NCBI RefSeq assembly: GCF_000374325.1
Contig: NZ_KB894082.1
Location: 62,001 to 126,000, forward strand
DNA length: 64,000 bases
Direction of reading: 5' to 3'
DNA from: Allofustis seminis DSM 15817
Lineage (GTDB): Bacteria; Bacillota; Bacilli; Lactobacillales; Carnobacteriaceae_A
Part shown: one piece after another, positions 42,201 to 50,324 of the stretch
Layout of the letters: every line of letters begins with the position of its first letter
How positions within the stretch are numbered: position 1 is the stretch's first letter
Program-made: the position numbers and the translations under genes
Notes under the pieces: model-generated
What the model saw: only the letters and a program-made list of their open reading frames with translations
Databases searched by the model: none
What the model was told of the DNA's origin: nothing

Positions 42201-43673
42201 GTTGATGGACTTTTAAAAACAATTGTAGAAGTGAATGGCAAAACGGCATCAGAAACTAGCGGACTTGTTCTATATGGAGAAGAAGCAGCAGGAAGTCTGA
42301 CCGTTACAGATAACATAGAATATGTAGGATTGATTCCGAATGAAAGTTATACAGTGATTGCAAGTCTCTACGATATAACGGCAGGCGATTATGTTGTAAA
42401 AGATGAACATTTTACAGGAAAAGTTGCCGATGAAACAGGAGCTGGAGAATGGAATATTCAATTTGCGGATATTACGCTTCTATCTGATCATCAATATGTT
42501 GTACTCGTAAAAGGCCATAGTGAACACACTCACCGATTCTTTGAAGCGGACGGTTCGGTTGTCGATAAAGAGCAAGTCCTTATTCATGCAATCAGTGATC
42601 AGGCGGGCAAATGGACCCCTGTTCCTGAATTTGAAGAAGCGATAAAAGACAAGTCAGAAACGATTATTGTCAAAAAAGCAAAAGTACCGACAACAGGAAT
42701 ACTTAAAACAACCATTTCCGTAGGCGAAGCCAGTGAACAAGTAACTGGGACAGCTGAAAATGCTGCAGTTGTGAAAGTTCCATACAAAGAATCTTCTGTA
42801 ACAAAACGTATTGTAGATACAGTAACTTATGAAAATATGCCAGCTGGTAAGAAATATGTGATTATTTCAGAATTGATGAAATTCACAGAGGATGCTCCAG
42901 CGGGCGAAGTTGTTAAAACGATCACGCTTGAAGGTGGCGATGCCATCGAAATTAATGCTGATGGTAATGGTAGCTTTGATGTAGACTTTGGAGAAGTTAG
43001 CCTTGAAGCTGATGCTGCTTATGTTATCTATGAAACGGCAATAAGTGCAGATCTTTATCTAGATGATAGTGATGCTGAAGTCAACCATATTGTCGAGCAT
43101 AAAGATAGAAATGACAAAGCACAAACCGTATTAGCTGAAAGATATAGTAAAGAAATTACCGTAAGTAAGGTTGAAAAAGGTAAGACGGATGAATTGGTCG
43201 GTGCAACGGTTAGAATTGTAGCAGATGATAAAGTGTTACATGAATGGGTAACGACCAAAGAAGCTAAATTGCTAAATCTTACAGATGGCGAATATACTAT
43301 GGTAGAAGTCGAGGCTCCGGATGGATATGAGCTTGCAAAAGATATTAAATTTAGAATAAAAAATGGCGAGCTTGAAATTATGGATGCCAGTGGCAATTAT
43401 AATTTGGCGGCAAATGGTTTATTACGAATGGAGGACATCGCTAAAAAGGTTGAAAAACAACCAAATGATGATTCCAATAAACCAAAATTACCGACTGATC
43501 CAACTAAACCAAATGAGTCAACTTCATCGACGACTGCTCAGCCAAGTAATAAACGTAAGCTACCTAAGACAGGTACTGCTCATAACTTAGAACAGATGCT
43601 ATTCTTGTTAGTAGTGGGGTCATTGTTAGCAACATTAGGTTTTAATAGACGAGAAGATAAAGAACTCTTCTAA
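36207..43673 (+). CDS. Giant LPXTG-anchored surface protein (2488 aa), multi-domain adhesin
   Basis: A signal peptide (about 1-29, cleavage after VVSA) is followed by a very long extracellular part. Listeria-Bacteroides-type repeats with GGT-start and FKGW/FLGW ends lie at about 258-348 and 750-992. Two related modules of about 100 residues (1318-1417, 1664-1772) end in KNIYEAL. Four repeats beginning Y-K/V-KV follow (near 1439, 1542, 1794, 1907) with FWV/FYVNP cores. Two beta domains of the VaFE/T-Q ester type lie at about 2002-2130 and 2165-2308. A SpaA/Cna-B-like domain is at 2312-2411 (VSKVEKG, MVEVEAPDGYEL), then a Thr/Ser/Pro linker, LPKTG at 2452, a membrane helix and a RREDKELF tail. 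Sortase A would anchor it. It is probably an adhesin; the ligand is unknown. Arginine codons switch from CGN to AGA/AGG at about 37640-38450, suggesting mosaic origin. It sits between DUF3397 and mraZ. Confidence 0.93.
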   Translation: MQAKLKKAVTSLMAATMILTGPTTGVVSAFRYHDISSEKSSYINATPVETPAKFDKDPTSKEEANDQLKDPDYPATYTVENNFKVQRGDRRETNYQPYIATVGDENFMTQEEKDKINHIEPLPEMDGYSRPIQDIHITYDFVKNNAQQKGELKETTPKDAIFDHSLWTNLDFVYSSVEMPIKVKHVFQELYNNEKYGPLPGQNDPIVENQKGRIGHDLVITSLDKDERVGFEPEENQIVVRISENTRDFEVEYRYNRSKFVVNYDTSGGTDIPAQVLYYGHTIPKASEPQKIGAIFKGWQASHDIHYKEGAQKKVIKAGTLIPGKNSEFFEGMPAHDLTFTAVWEEELTADYTVLYYTEKADHDFGEEVPENLRDKYDYVGARVMTNQEVGTSPNLEEMLPEGVTFPDLEGKPANITSNKEELGKYFVYNKDLTDKENSINTDGGLVQKTIDATGNTIYKVFYNRTVYKLYFEKNNVKSRDSYNPVIIDHKNKKLFYPTGDHSSYTPNEEDGTIGYEMVNDIYSFSARFGQSLRGLWPTDAYIRGNPKDRTGNQGWILNTHLASGQVLIFYRDTPPYRLTANEFIDIEYTKKSTSKGYKDNYYGDKDLVFGIALSGKNNIRPIHVDFQLETFNDGEYKYTPSLYYWKWDTAFSGFRFAAPELKGFKTPERQAATRLEYMKFLRLMGINNVRKATPEQLKESVKNALDELNEGRPEDEKVPYQIPPVVFNNIIMITNNCNARLDFKYKRNSYKLNLNSNPTVEQEDSYFEGKTFADGSSMNQDVKYDYPIADLKLPLLTEADKPDVYNGKGMSYKFLGWATDPKGVNMIQKVVREEDGSEKLVKDKNATKMPNYNIALYGIWGEEEHVWTISFDPNGGTLGALKPEQLATHKKGEKIQTTIGEKEYILPEVTIAGDNEKAVQKVNINHRLTIKEPVWSPKRQGYDFLGWEVVRKKADGSVNTTYKDTYGVPELYAFQNEVVQDAYLKAIWVPNNLISIPVVHHFYDSTGKELLRKQTEYLTLKRVGSYVSAVATKQGTDYLVMKHDDERNELEGNADYEEILRKSGRKNAYFQTMKIANPYLANGEKNPDAFNEFHFYYRKFRTRKYKINYFDERIKDKELTEDNKKAYRIINKEGGPEIVENGNRHYDSRNYRKIPGWKLTSAPQQQLFFDLDAEGNFLGINGARGDGSDEISFYYKDIRVIERESSSSVIPDGYHRVVFKIDPNRKGGTFARKADGSVKTEVVYDVIDGLYSDHIPIPQELKEEDSEEEDKFYIKPDPGKAFVYWDESKLFNRRTVIDRNYKFTAFFDWSGLHIDPLVRTESLKDVNDFMPSMDDLKGALSWVKNGVKGPLPAGINVTINETEEEIYQKVKELGNSDSNEDFRTVKIAATVDYGSGSVQDIEIPIRIYKNIYEALTTGEKPKYLADAEKGDLKDVTGDYIKVIVNPTDKVSNKDTKVYYVNKHAKVEIPEIVIADAEKGKIGFISWTSDNDAVNTDGVYLFKDDQDKVKRYKFTKETVIQPMFAEDVVEQPGKDKPQVPKNYVKVIVNTTDKATDDTRFEKIFWVNPTKKVEIPGIVNPTGKSDQQVELEDGNGVSIGNQKVDYIFNEWKKVQVGEDDDHLQAVDPAETIDFKDHQFADKVTVIEAIYKKSIKAAKMIELQVTPLKIAESLKSKVGTDYINKFIPTEDDLRAFLQYKDENGTFTALPSDAEIVIKNDPYEALKENGKEDNEEFSRDILLKVEVTFASGAYKGQKTHINVPVKLYKNIYEALNINFDRPADMPDTLDVPELENGYVKVTIDPTDKVAGHHKKVFYVNPKAKVRIKNFDFTDEEKEASGFLYWTSDNQDQLNESGDQDGHFQFEDDAWTTAHGLPLRQNFAKDTVIYPVFADEVVEQPGKDKPQVPKNYVKVIVRPTTKAKVSDERIFWVKPNTEVMIPVDTPEAIEDWTYEQWTIGEPRENRRSIDLTRKNIFTQNETIITARYSYKPKEIQDSVLDYVDGLLKTIVEVNGKTASETSGLVLYGEEAAGSLTVTDNIEYVGLIPNESYTVIASLYDITAGDYVVKDEHFTGKVADETGAGEWNIQFADITLLSDHQYVVLVKGHSEHTHRFFEADGSVVDKEQVLIHAISDQAGKWTPVPEFEEAIKDKSETIIVKKAKVPTTGILKTTISVGEASEQVTGTAENAAVVKVPYKESSVTKRIVDTVTYENMPAGKKYVIISELMKFTEDAPAGEVVKTITLEGGDAIEINADGNGSFDVDFGEVSLEADAAYVIYETAISADLYLDDSDAEVNHIVEHKDRNDKAQTVLAERYSKEITVSKVEKGKTDELVGATVRIVADDKVLHEWVTTKEAKLLNLTDGEYTMVEVEAPDGYELAKDIKFRIKNGELEIMDASGNYNLAANGLLRMEDIAKKVEKQPNDDSNKPKLPTDPTKPNESTSSTTAQPSNKRKLPKTGTAHNLEQMLFLLVVGSLLATLGFNRREDKELF
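40789..40853 (+). repeat. Intragenic DNA repeat, copy 1
   Basis: This stretch encodes VVEQPGKDKPQVPKNYVKVI and is nearly identical to 41881-41944, differing at a few silent third positions. The repeats flank about 1.1 kb of coding sequence in the same frame. Confidence 0.85.
41881..41944 (+). repeat. Intragenic DNA repeat, copy 2
   Basis: Second copy of the repeat at 40789-40853, again encoding VEQPGKDKPQVPKNYVKVIV. Recombination between the two copies would delete or duplicate one module pair while keeping the frame. Confidence 0.85.
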
Positions 43674-43681
43674 AATAATTT

Positions 43682-43720
43682 AAAAGTTCCACATCACTTT
43701 TGTGATGTGGAACTTTTTTT
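43682..43720 (+). terminator. Terminator of the surface-protein gene
   Basis: AAAAGTTCCACATCAC pairs perfectly with GTGATGTGGAACTTTT around TTTT, followed by TTT. Confidence 0.92.
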
Positions 43721-43813
43721 ATGCTTTATACACCTTAACAGGGAACGTGAATTCCCTTGTTATGTTACAAATATTACATTTTATGCGATTTGAAAAAGAA
43801 ATGGGTAATTATG

Positions 43814-43858
43814 TGGTGGAAAGTGGGGGAATATGGTAGACTCATATTGTAAATGGTA
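43814..43858 (+). promoter_or_regulatory. MraZ operator repeats
   Basis: TGGTG at 43814, TGGGG at 43824 and TGGTA at 43834 are spaced exactly 10 bp apart, with another TGGTA in phase at 43854. MraZ is known to bind direct TGGGN-type repeats with this helical spacing upstream of its own gene. The site lies 22-66 nt before mraZ, so autoregulation of the dcw cluster is likely. Confidence 0.7.
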
Positions 43859-43879
43859 AAAAGGGAGGAGTGACGGCAA

Positions 43880-44311
43880 ATGTTAATTGGGGAATACAAA
43901 CATACCATTGATGCAAAAGGGCGCATAATTATTCCAGCGAAGTTTCGCGAAAAGCTCAGTGAGCAATTTATCGTCACTCGTGGACTTGATGGCTGCTTAT
44001 TTGGGTATACCCAAGAAGAGTGGGAGAATATTGAAGATAAATTAAAAAAACTACCACTCGCTAAAAAACAAGCACGTCAATTTACTCGCTTCTTTTATTC
44101 GGCTGCAACCGATTGTGTACTTGATAAACAAGGTCGAATAAATTTACCTAAAACATTGATTGAATATGCAGGCATTGAGAAAAATTGCTATTTAGTAGGT
44201 GTTTCAGAGCGCTTTGAAATTTGGAGCGAAGAACGCTGGTTACAATTTACAGAAGAAGCTGAGGAAACATTTGAAGAAATTGCTGAAGATATGATTGATT
44301 TCGGATTTTAA
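43880..44311 (+). CDS. mraZ: Transcriptional regulator MraZ
   Basis: A 143-residue AbrB-like DNA-binding protein with the two SpoVT/AbrB repeats: [20 protein letters not shown] and [20 protein letters not shown]. MraZ controls the dcw cluster and its own gene. It heads the cluster here, with a GGGAGGAG site and a repeat operator just upstream. Confidence 0.97.
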   Translation: MLIGEYKHTIDAKGRIIIPAKFREKLSEQFIVTRGLDGCLFGYTQEEWENIEDKLKKLPLAKKQARQFTRFFYSAATDCVLDKQGRINLPKTLIEYAGIEKNCYLVGVSERFEIWSEERWLQFTEEAEETFEEIAEDMIDFGF

Positions 44312-44329
44312 GAGTGAAGGAGAAGTAAG

Positions 44330-45283
44330 ATGGCATTTGAACATGAGACAGTATTGCTGCATGAAGCAGTAGACGGCTTAAATGTGAAACAAAATGGAAT
44401 TTATGTCGACTGTACTCTAGGTGGCGCAGGCCACACTTCTCTTATTTTGCACCAGTTGCAAGGGACAGGAAAAGTTATCGCTTTTGATCAAGATGTTACT
44501 GCAATAGAAAATGCAAAAAGACGTTTAAAAGATGTTATCGATACGGGGCAGTTGATTTTGGTACATCGTAACTTTGCGGATTTAAAGCAAACGTTAGAGG
44601 AGCTAGAGATCCAGCATGTCGATGGTGTGCTTTATGATCTAGGTGTAAGTTCTCCACAATTTGATCAAGGAAGCCGCGGATTCAGCTATAACCAAGAGGC
44701 TATGCTCGATATGCGAATGGATAGTCGCCAATCATTAACTGCTTATGAAATTATTAATGAATGGCCATATGAAGAAATGGTCAAAATATTTTTCCGCTAT
44801 GGAGAAGAGAAATTCTCAAAACAAGTGGCACGTGAAATTGAAAGTGTACGCCAGAAAGGTCCTATTGAAACGACTTTTGACCTTGTTGAAATAATTAAAT
44901 CAGCTATTCCAGCGCCAGCAAGACGACGTGGCGGACATCCAGCTAAAAGAATTTTTCAAGCGTTGCGAATTGCGGTTAACAATGAACTTGAGGCGGTTGA
45001 ACATTCACTTGAACAAGCCATTGATCTTCTTAATTTAAAAGGGCGGTTGAGTGTTATTACATTTCATTCATTGGAAGATCGTCTCGTAAAACAGATCATT
45101 CAAGATGAATCAACGGCTGAAGCATTCCCTGCAAAATTACCCATTTTGCCAGAAAATATTAAGAAACCAATATTAAAAAAAATTACCCGAAAACCGATTT
45201 TGCCAACAACTGCAGAAATTGATGTGAATCGTCGTGCAAGAAGTGCAAAATTGCGAATTGCTGAAAAACAAAGCTTAAAATGA
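44330..45283 (+). CDS. rsmH: 16S rRNA m4C1402 methyltransferase RsmH
   Basis: RsmH (MraW) N4-methylates C1402 in the ribosomal decoding site. The 317-residue product has [15 protein letters not shown] for SAM binding, [40 protein letters not shown] and the C-terminal [13 protein letters not shown]. It lies in second place in the dcw cluster, as usual. Confidence 0.98.
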   Translation: MAFEHETVLLHEAVDGLNVKQNGIYVDCTLGGAGHTSLILHQLQGTGKVIAFDQDVTAIENAKRRLKDVIDTGQLILVHRNFADLKQTLEELEIQHVDGVLYDLGVSSPQFDQGSRGFSYNQEAMLDMRMDSRQSLTAYEIINEWPYEEMVKIFFRYGEEKFSKQVAREIESVRQKGPIETTFDLVEIIKSAIPAPARRRGGHPAKRIFQALRIAVNNELEAVEHSLEQAIDLLNLKGRLSVITFHSLEDRLVKQIIQDESTAEAFPAKLPILPENIKKPILKKITRKPILPTTAEIDVNRRARSAKLRIAEKQSLK

Positions 45284-45305
45284 TCATTAGTTAGGAGTAT
45301 TGAAG

Positions 45306-45701
45306 ATGATAAACGATAACTTGGCAAGAAATTATAACATGGAACAAGTGGCAACTGCGCTTCCTAAAAAAACGTATGATCCTTCCATTGCGAAAGAGAC
45401 ACCAACCGTTGCAACACCTAAAGTGTATGTCGGTCTAACGCGTGTTGAAGCTTTTATGATTGCCATTTTTTCGATGGCAGTTTTTGCGCTGCTTATTTTT
45501 AATGTTTATTCTGCTATGTATACTTCTAACTTAAATCGCCAAGTTCAAGATATGAATGAAGAGATTATGAAGACGGAGGTCGTTGTTGATAATCTGACGC
45601 AACATGTGCATGAGCTTAGCCGTTATGAAAGAGTGTACAAAATTGCAGAAGAACAGGGCCTTAAAATGAATGAAAAAAATGTAAAAAATCTACGCCCTTA
45701 A
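45306..45701 (+). CDS. ftsL: Cell division protein FtsL
   Basis: A 131-residue single-pass protein: a cytoplasmic N-terminus of about 50 residues, a membrane helix near 53-75 (EAFMIAIFSMAVFALLIFNV) and an external coiled-coil of about 50 residues. The ATG at 45306 is 8 nt after TTAGGAG. FtsL bridges DivIB/DivIC and the septal synthase. Identification rests on this layout and position between rsmH and pbp2X. Confidence 0.9.
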   Translation: MINDNLARNYNMEQVATALPKKTYDPSIAKETPTVATPKVYVGLTRVEAFMIAIFSMAVFALLIFNVYSAMYTSNLNRQVQDMNEEIMKTEVVVDNLTQHVHELSRYERVYKIAEEQGLKMNEKNVKNLRP

Positions 45702-45713
45702 TTAGGTGATGAC

Positions 45714-47864
45714 ATGCAAAATATCAAGAATAGAAAATACGCTACAATAGGTTTATTTTGTATATCTATTGCTGCGTTTTTTATATTAATTGCGCGATTA
45801 GGCTGGGTTATGCTCTACGGTGAAGTAAGCGATGAAGATCTAACTAAAAATATTCAAAATTTATATACCAATAGCCAAAATATCCAAGCTAATCGCGGTT
45901 CAATATTAGATAAAGATGGGAATCCCATTGCCGTAGATGCAACCAGCTATAAGATGGTCGCTATTTTGACGGACAAATGGTCCAATCCCAAAAAGCCGAT
46001 CCATATTCAAAAACCTGTCGAAGTGGCTGAAGTATTGGCGAAGTATTTGCCTATTTCTGAAGATGATATCTATACGCGCTTAACACAAGATGCATCGCAA
46101 GTTGAATTTGGTACGGTTGGCAGTCAATTATCTTACCATACTGTGAGCCAAATAAAAAAAGAACTTGAAGAAAAAGAGTTGTCAGGTATTACATTTGAAG
46201 AATCAAAGACGCGCCTTTATCCCAATGGTGTATTTGCATCGCATGTCATCGGTCTGGCACAATATCCTGATCCAGAAGAGAAGAAAGAGTCCGATCGTTT
46301 AGAAGGTATTACGGGAATTGAAGCATCATTGGATGATGTACTAGCAGGTGTCAATGGTTATTATCAATTTGAAAAAGATTCACAAGGCTATATTATTCCA
46401 GATGAGCCTGTAAAAATGAAAGAACCGATTGATGGGAAAAATGTTTATTCTACTTATGACCGCCAACTCCAAATCCATCTAGAAAAGACATTGGATGAAA
46501 TTGATCTAAAAAATCATCCTGAAAATATGGTTGTGACATTGATGGAAGCCAAAACGGGGAATATTGTTGCTGGTGCTCAAAGACCGACATTTAATGCAGA
46601 AACTCGAGAAAATATTGATGAATCATGGCAAAATTTATTTGTAGAGGCAGCTTATGAACCGGGAAGTACATTTAAATTGCTGACGACTGCGGCCTCTGTT
46701 GAAGAAGGTTCGTTTAGTCCAGATCGATATTTCCAATCTGGAGCTATTGAAACGGAAGGTGGCGTGATTCGCGATTTTAATGAGGTCGGTTGGGGTATGA
46801 TTTCGCATTTGGAAGGACTCTCTAAATCAAGTAACGTTTTATTCGTGACATTGGTAGAAGAGATGGGGCTAGATGTTTGGAAAAAATATCTTGACGGCTT
46901 CGGGTTTGGCCAGCTAACAGGAGTCAAATTACCGAGTGAATATGAAGGTAGCAACCCTTATGAATCATCACTTCAAAAAGTTAACACTGCTTTTGGACAA
47001 GGGATTGCGGTTACTCCAATTCAAATGATGCAAGCTTTTTCTGCTATTGCCAATGATGGAAAAATGGTTCGCCCGCGTTTTGTCACGAAGATTGTCGATC
47101 CAAAAACTAAAGAAGAAACCATTCTGGAACCCGAATATGTACAGACACCTATTTCAGCTGAAACAGCAAAATTAACACGTCAATATGCAAAACAAGCGAC
47201 AGAAATGGAAGGAAGTCTGACGCATAATTATATGCGTGAAAATGAATCAATACTTGCAAAAACAGGTACAGCAGAAATTGCCGATTCAGAAACCGGAAAG
47301 TATTTAGGCAATCAATATGTTTTTTCGGTTGTTACGATGTTTCCAGCAGAAGATCCACAATATATCCTTTATATTACAGTTAGAAATCCAAAACTTGACG
47401 AAGGAGATCTTTTCGGTGGAACTGTTGTAGAAAATATTGCGCGCGCTATGATGGATTATTTAGCAGAGTATCAGAATGCTAATCATGAAGAAGGAACAGA
47501 AGATCAGCAATATGCTGCTACACCTAACTTGTTAAGCAAGACGGTAGATGAAGCATTAGATAAGATAGGGGAAAATCATCCACATGCCTTGATTGGTTCT
47601 GGGCAGACAATCGTTCAACAATATCCACTACCCGATACACCGCTTTTTGATCATCAACGTATTTTGTTGATGACAGAGGGGGCGATGACAATGCCTGATG
47701 TGAAAGGTTGGTCGCGAAATGATATTTTAAAAATATCGGAAATTACGGGGATTCCTTTTACATTTGAAGGAGAAGGATATGCCCAAAGCCAAAGTCTAGA
47801 ACCGGGAAGCTTTATGGAGCAAGATTCAGCAATTACTATCAAGCTTTCCCCTAATTATCCATAA
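45714..47864 (+). CDS. pbpX: Penicillin-binding protein 2X (septal transpeptidase with PASTA domains)
   Basis: A class B PBP that cross-links septal peptidoglycan. The 716-residue product has a membrane anchor (about 12-33), a PBP dimerisation domain (RGSILDKDGNPIAVD) and the transpeptidase. The catalytic serine is Ser318 in STFK, with SSN in GLSKSSNVLF and KTGTAE from residue 516. Two C-terminal PASTA-type repeats follow (ATPNLLSKTVDEALDKIGE; MTMPDVKGWSRNDILKISEI). The motifs are the normal beta-lactam-binding set with no obvious resistance-type change that I can judge. Confidence 0.96.
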   Translation: MQNIKNRKYATIGLFCISIAAFFILIARLGWVMLYGEVSDEDLTKNIQNLYTNSQNIQANRGSILDKDGNPIAVDATSYKMVAILTDKWSNPKKPIHIQKPVEVAEVLAKYLPISEDDIYTRLTQDASQVEFGTVGSQLSYHTVSQIKKELEEKELSGITFEESKTRLYPNGVFASHVIGLAQYPDPEEKKESDRLEGITGIEASLDDVLAGVNGYYQFEKDSQGYIIPDEPVKMKEPIDGKNVYSTYDRQLQIHLEKTLDEIDLKNHPENMVVTLMEAKTGNIVAGAQRPTFNAETRENIDESWQNLFVEAAYEPGSTFKLLTTAASVEEGSFSPDRYFQSGAIETEGGVIRDFNEVGWGMISHLEGLSKSSNVLFVTLVEEMGLDVWKKYLDGFGFGQLTGVKLPSEYEGSNPYESSLQKVNTAFGQGIAVTPIQMMQAFSAIANDGKMVRPRFVTKIVDPKTKEETILEPEYVQTPISAETAKLTRQYAKQATEMEGSLTHNYMRENESILAKTGTAEIADSETGKYLGNQYVFSVVTMFPAEDPQYILYITVRNPKLDEGDLFGGTVVENIARAMMDYLAEYQNANHEEGTEDQQYAATPNLLSKTVDEALDKIGENHPHALIGSGQTIVQQYPLPDTPLFDHQRILLMTEGAMTMPDVKGWSRNDILKISEITGIPFTFEGEGYAQSQSLEPGSFMEQDSAITIKLSPNYP

Positions 47865-47887
47865 GGAACAGACTCTTTATCAAAAAA

Positions 47888-47896
47888 TGTTATAAT
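47888..47896 (+). promoter_or_regulatory. Promoter upstream of mraY, inside the dcw cluster
   Basis: TGTTATAAT is a perfect extended -10 element. Transcription would start near 47903, inside the 5' arm of the terminator hairpin that follows. Confidence 0.65.
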
Positions 47897-47930
47897 ACAG
47901 ATGGGAGTTAAACTTCCATCTGTTTTTTTA
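47897..47930 (+). terminator. Terminator between pbp2X and mraY
   Basis: ACAGATGGGAG (47897-47907) pairs with CTTCCATCTGT (47913-47923; one G-T pair) around TTAAA, followed by seven T. It would stop reading from pbp2X. Transcripts started at the overlapping promoter lack the outer half of the 5' arm and should escape it. Confidence 0.85.
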
Positions 47931-47943
47931 AGGAGGAAATTGA

Positions 47944-48915
47944 ATGAGCGAAAAGTACCTGTCTTATGTTGCACTTGTGGTGACATTCATTATAAGTAGT
48001 ACTTTCATGCCGAAAATTATTCATTATTTTAGAGAAAAGCAATTGGGACAGACGATGCGTGAAGAAGGTCCAAGCTGGCATCAATCCAAATCAGGTACAC
48101 CTACAATGGGTGGCGTGGTCATTTTAATTGCGAGCATGATCGCTGAAATTGTAGGAATTTTGCTTTATCCGACAGGACGCAATCATTTAGCACTCTTACT
48201 TGCAGTCATAATCTTTTTTGGCGGTTTGGGTTTTATTGATGATTATTTAATCCTAATAAAAAAACAAAATGAAGGTTTAACAGCCAAGCAGAAATTTGTT
48301 GCACAAATTGTAGGTGCTATTTTAGTTTTTGTTGTGTTGCTTTGGTTTAATCATCCTACAATACTTCATTTACCTTTTTTTACGTGGCGGATGCCAAAAG
48401 TGTTATATGGTATTTTTGTAGTTTTTTGGATTACGGGATTTTCTAATGCAACGAATTTAACGGACGGCATTGACGGATTAATGGCAACTAATGGTGTTAT
48501 TTCTTATATGACTTATGCTGCAATTGCGGCAGCTTTGAACCGTTATGAAGTGATGTTTTTCTGTCTATCGATTGTAGGTTCTTTATTAGGTTTTTATTTA
48601 TATAATAAAAAACCCGCTCAAATTTTTATGGGTGATGTAGGCTCTTTAGCTTTAGGTGCAGGCCTTGCTGTTGTTTCTATTTTGCTTTTTGAAGAATGGT
48701 CGCTACTATTGATTGGAATGACCTATGTGATGGAAACGGCTAGTGTGATGATACAAGTTGCTTATTATAAAAAAACTGGAAAACGCTTCTTCAAAATGAC
48801 ACCTATTCATCATCACTTTGAAATGAGTGGTTGGAGTGAAACGCAAATCGTTACACGTTTTGGATTATTATCAATTATTGGTGCCTTAGTGGGCATTTGG
48901 GGTGTCCTTTTATAA
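47944..48915 (+). CDS. mraY: Phospho-N-acetylmuramoyl-pentapeptide transferase
   Basis: MraY transfers phospho-MurNAc-pentapeptide to undecaprenyl phosphate, forming lipid I. The 323-residue membrane protein has ten hydrophobic helices and the catalytic and substrate motifs GFIDDYLI, SNATNLTDGIDGLMA, FMGDVGSLALG and the HHHFE motif (TPIHHHFEMSGWSE). AGGAGG precedes the ATG. Confidence 0.98.
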   Translation: MSEKYLSYVALVVTFIISSTFMPKIIHYFREKQLGQTMREEGPSWHQSKSGTPTMGGVVILIASMIAEIVGILLYPTGRNHLALLLAVIIFFGGLGFIDDYLILIKKQNEGLTAKQKFVAQIVGAILVFVVLLWFNHPTILHLPFFTWRMPKVLYGIFVVFWITGFSNATNLTDGIDGLMATNGVISYMTYAAIAAALNRYEVMFFCLSIVGSLLGFYLYNKKPAQIFMGDVGSLALGAGLAVVSILLFEEWSLLLIGMTYVMETASVMIQVAYYKKTGKRFFKMTPIHHHFEMSGWSETQIVTRFGLLSIIGALVGIWGVLL

Positions 48916-48940
48916 AGGATTGAAAGCAGGGGATTAATAG

Positions 48941-50320
48941 ATGACATTATATAAATCGCTAGAAAATAAAAAAGTGTTAGTGCTCGGAATGGCGCGCAGT
49001 GGCTATAGTGTTACTAAATTGCTATTAAAACAAGGTGCGATCGTCACTTTGAATGATAAAAATGAAATAATAGATGAGCATAAGTTAAAAGCATTAGAAG
49101 CTGCTGGAGTAAAAATCATCACAGGCGCGCATCCATTGTCATTACTTGCACCGACTCCTGACTTGATTATTAAAAATCCGGGTATCCCTTATACACTTCC
49201 ACTACTTGAAAAAGCGGCAGCGCTAGATATTCCAATTATTACAGAAGTGGAACTTGCTGCAGCTTTATTACCTATTCCAATTATTGGGATTACAGGTTCC
49301 AATGGCAAGACGACAACGTGTGAATTAACAGCTGCCATTTTACGCCAATATTTCTCCTATCATCATGTTTATTTGGTGGGTAATATTGGGGTACCACTGA
49401 GTGAAATTGTCTATGATGTAAAAAAAGATGATCACGTAGTCACTGAGCTTTCAAGTTTTCAATTAGCTGGAAGTCCAACACTTCATCCTCATATTGCTGC
49501 GATTACAAATATTTATAGTGCTCATTTGGATTATCATGGCACACAGGAAGCATATGAAGCTGCTAAATTTCATATGATAGAAAATCAAACAGAACAAGAT
49601 TACATAATATTTAATGATGATTTAGCACAAATGCGTGAAAAAATCAGTCAGCATACAAAAGCACAACTTGTTCCATTTTCACGTCAAAAAGTAGTTGAAG
49701 AAGGAGCATATATTTTAGATGGATGGATTTATTTCCAAAAAGAGCGTATTCTTCCGTGCGAGTGCGTTCAACTGCCAGGGTTGCATAATTTGGAAAATGT
49801 GTTAGTTGCGACTGCCATTGCAAAATTAAGTGGTGTAAGCAATGATGCGATTATGGTAGCAGTGTCAGAATTTCATGGCGTTAAACATCGTACGCAATTT
49901 GTTGCGAAAATTGATGACCGTACTTATTACAATGATTCAAAAGCAACAAATACTCAAGCAACCATTCAAGCATTGCGTGGTTTTCAAACACCATTGGTCT
50001 TGATTGCGGGAGGATTGGATCGCGGTAACGATATGTTGGAATTAATCCCTGAATTCAAAAAATATGTTAAAGCGCTTGTAACTTTTGGACAAACAAGTGA
50101 TAAAATGGCACATCTTGGTCAACAAGCAGGCGTCAAAGCGATTTATACATGTGATACTGTTGCACAAGCTGTGAAAAAAGCAACGGAGATAAGCGATAAG
50201 GGAGATATTATTTTGCTCTCCCCAGCAAATGCAAGCTGGGATCAATATCAAACATTTGAACAGCGTGGGGATGATTTTATTCGGAGTGTTGAGCATTTAA
50301 AGCAGAAAGAAGGGAAATAA
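48941..50320 (+). CDS. murD: UDP-N-acetylmuramoylalanine--D-glutamate ligase
   Basis: MurD adds D-glutamate to the growing peptide stem. The 459-residue product has the Rossmann-like N-domain (KKVLVLGMARSGYSVTKLL), the ATP-binding GITGSNGKTTT near residue 113, the central TNIYSAHLDYHGT with ELSSFQL before it, and the C-domain with YYNDSKATNTQAT and LIAGGLDRGN. It lies between mraY and murG, as usual. Confidence 0.98.
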   Translation: MTLYKSLENKKVLVLGMARSGYSVTKLLLKQGAIVTLNDKNEIIDEHKLKALEAAGVKIITGAHPLSLLAPTPDLIIKNPGIPYTLPLLEKAAALDIPIITEVELAAALLPIPIIGITGSNGKTTTCELTAAILRQYFSYHHVYLVGNIGVPLSEIVYDVKKDDHVVTELSSFQLAGSPTLHPHIAAITNIYSAHLDYHGTQEAYEAAKFHMIENQTEQDYIIFNDDLAQMREKISQHTKAQLVPFSRQKVVEEGAYILDGWIYFQKERILPCECVQLPGLHNLENVLVATAIAKLSGVSNDAIMVAVSEFHGVKHRTQFVAKIDDRTYYNDSKATNTQATIQALRGFQTPLVLIAGGLDRGNDMLELIPEFKKYVKALVTFGQTSDKMAHLGQQAGVKAIYTCDTVAQAVKKATEISDKGDIILLSPANASWDQYQTFEQRGDDFIRSVEHLKQKEGK

Positions 50321-50324
50321 TACC

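Noticed and set aside
36207-43673. CRISPR or short tandem repeat array inside the adhesin region
   Set aside because: The repeats are protein-domain repeats of about 100 residues with diverged DNA. There are no spacers of even length. No CRISPR array is visible anywhere in the window.
43737-43765. GGGAA...TTCCC dyad behind the adhesin terminator as a second terminator or operator
   Set aside because: The stem is short, has no T run and no known motif. I could not assign it.
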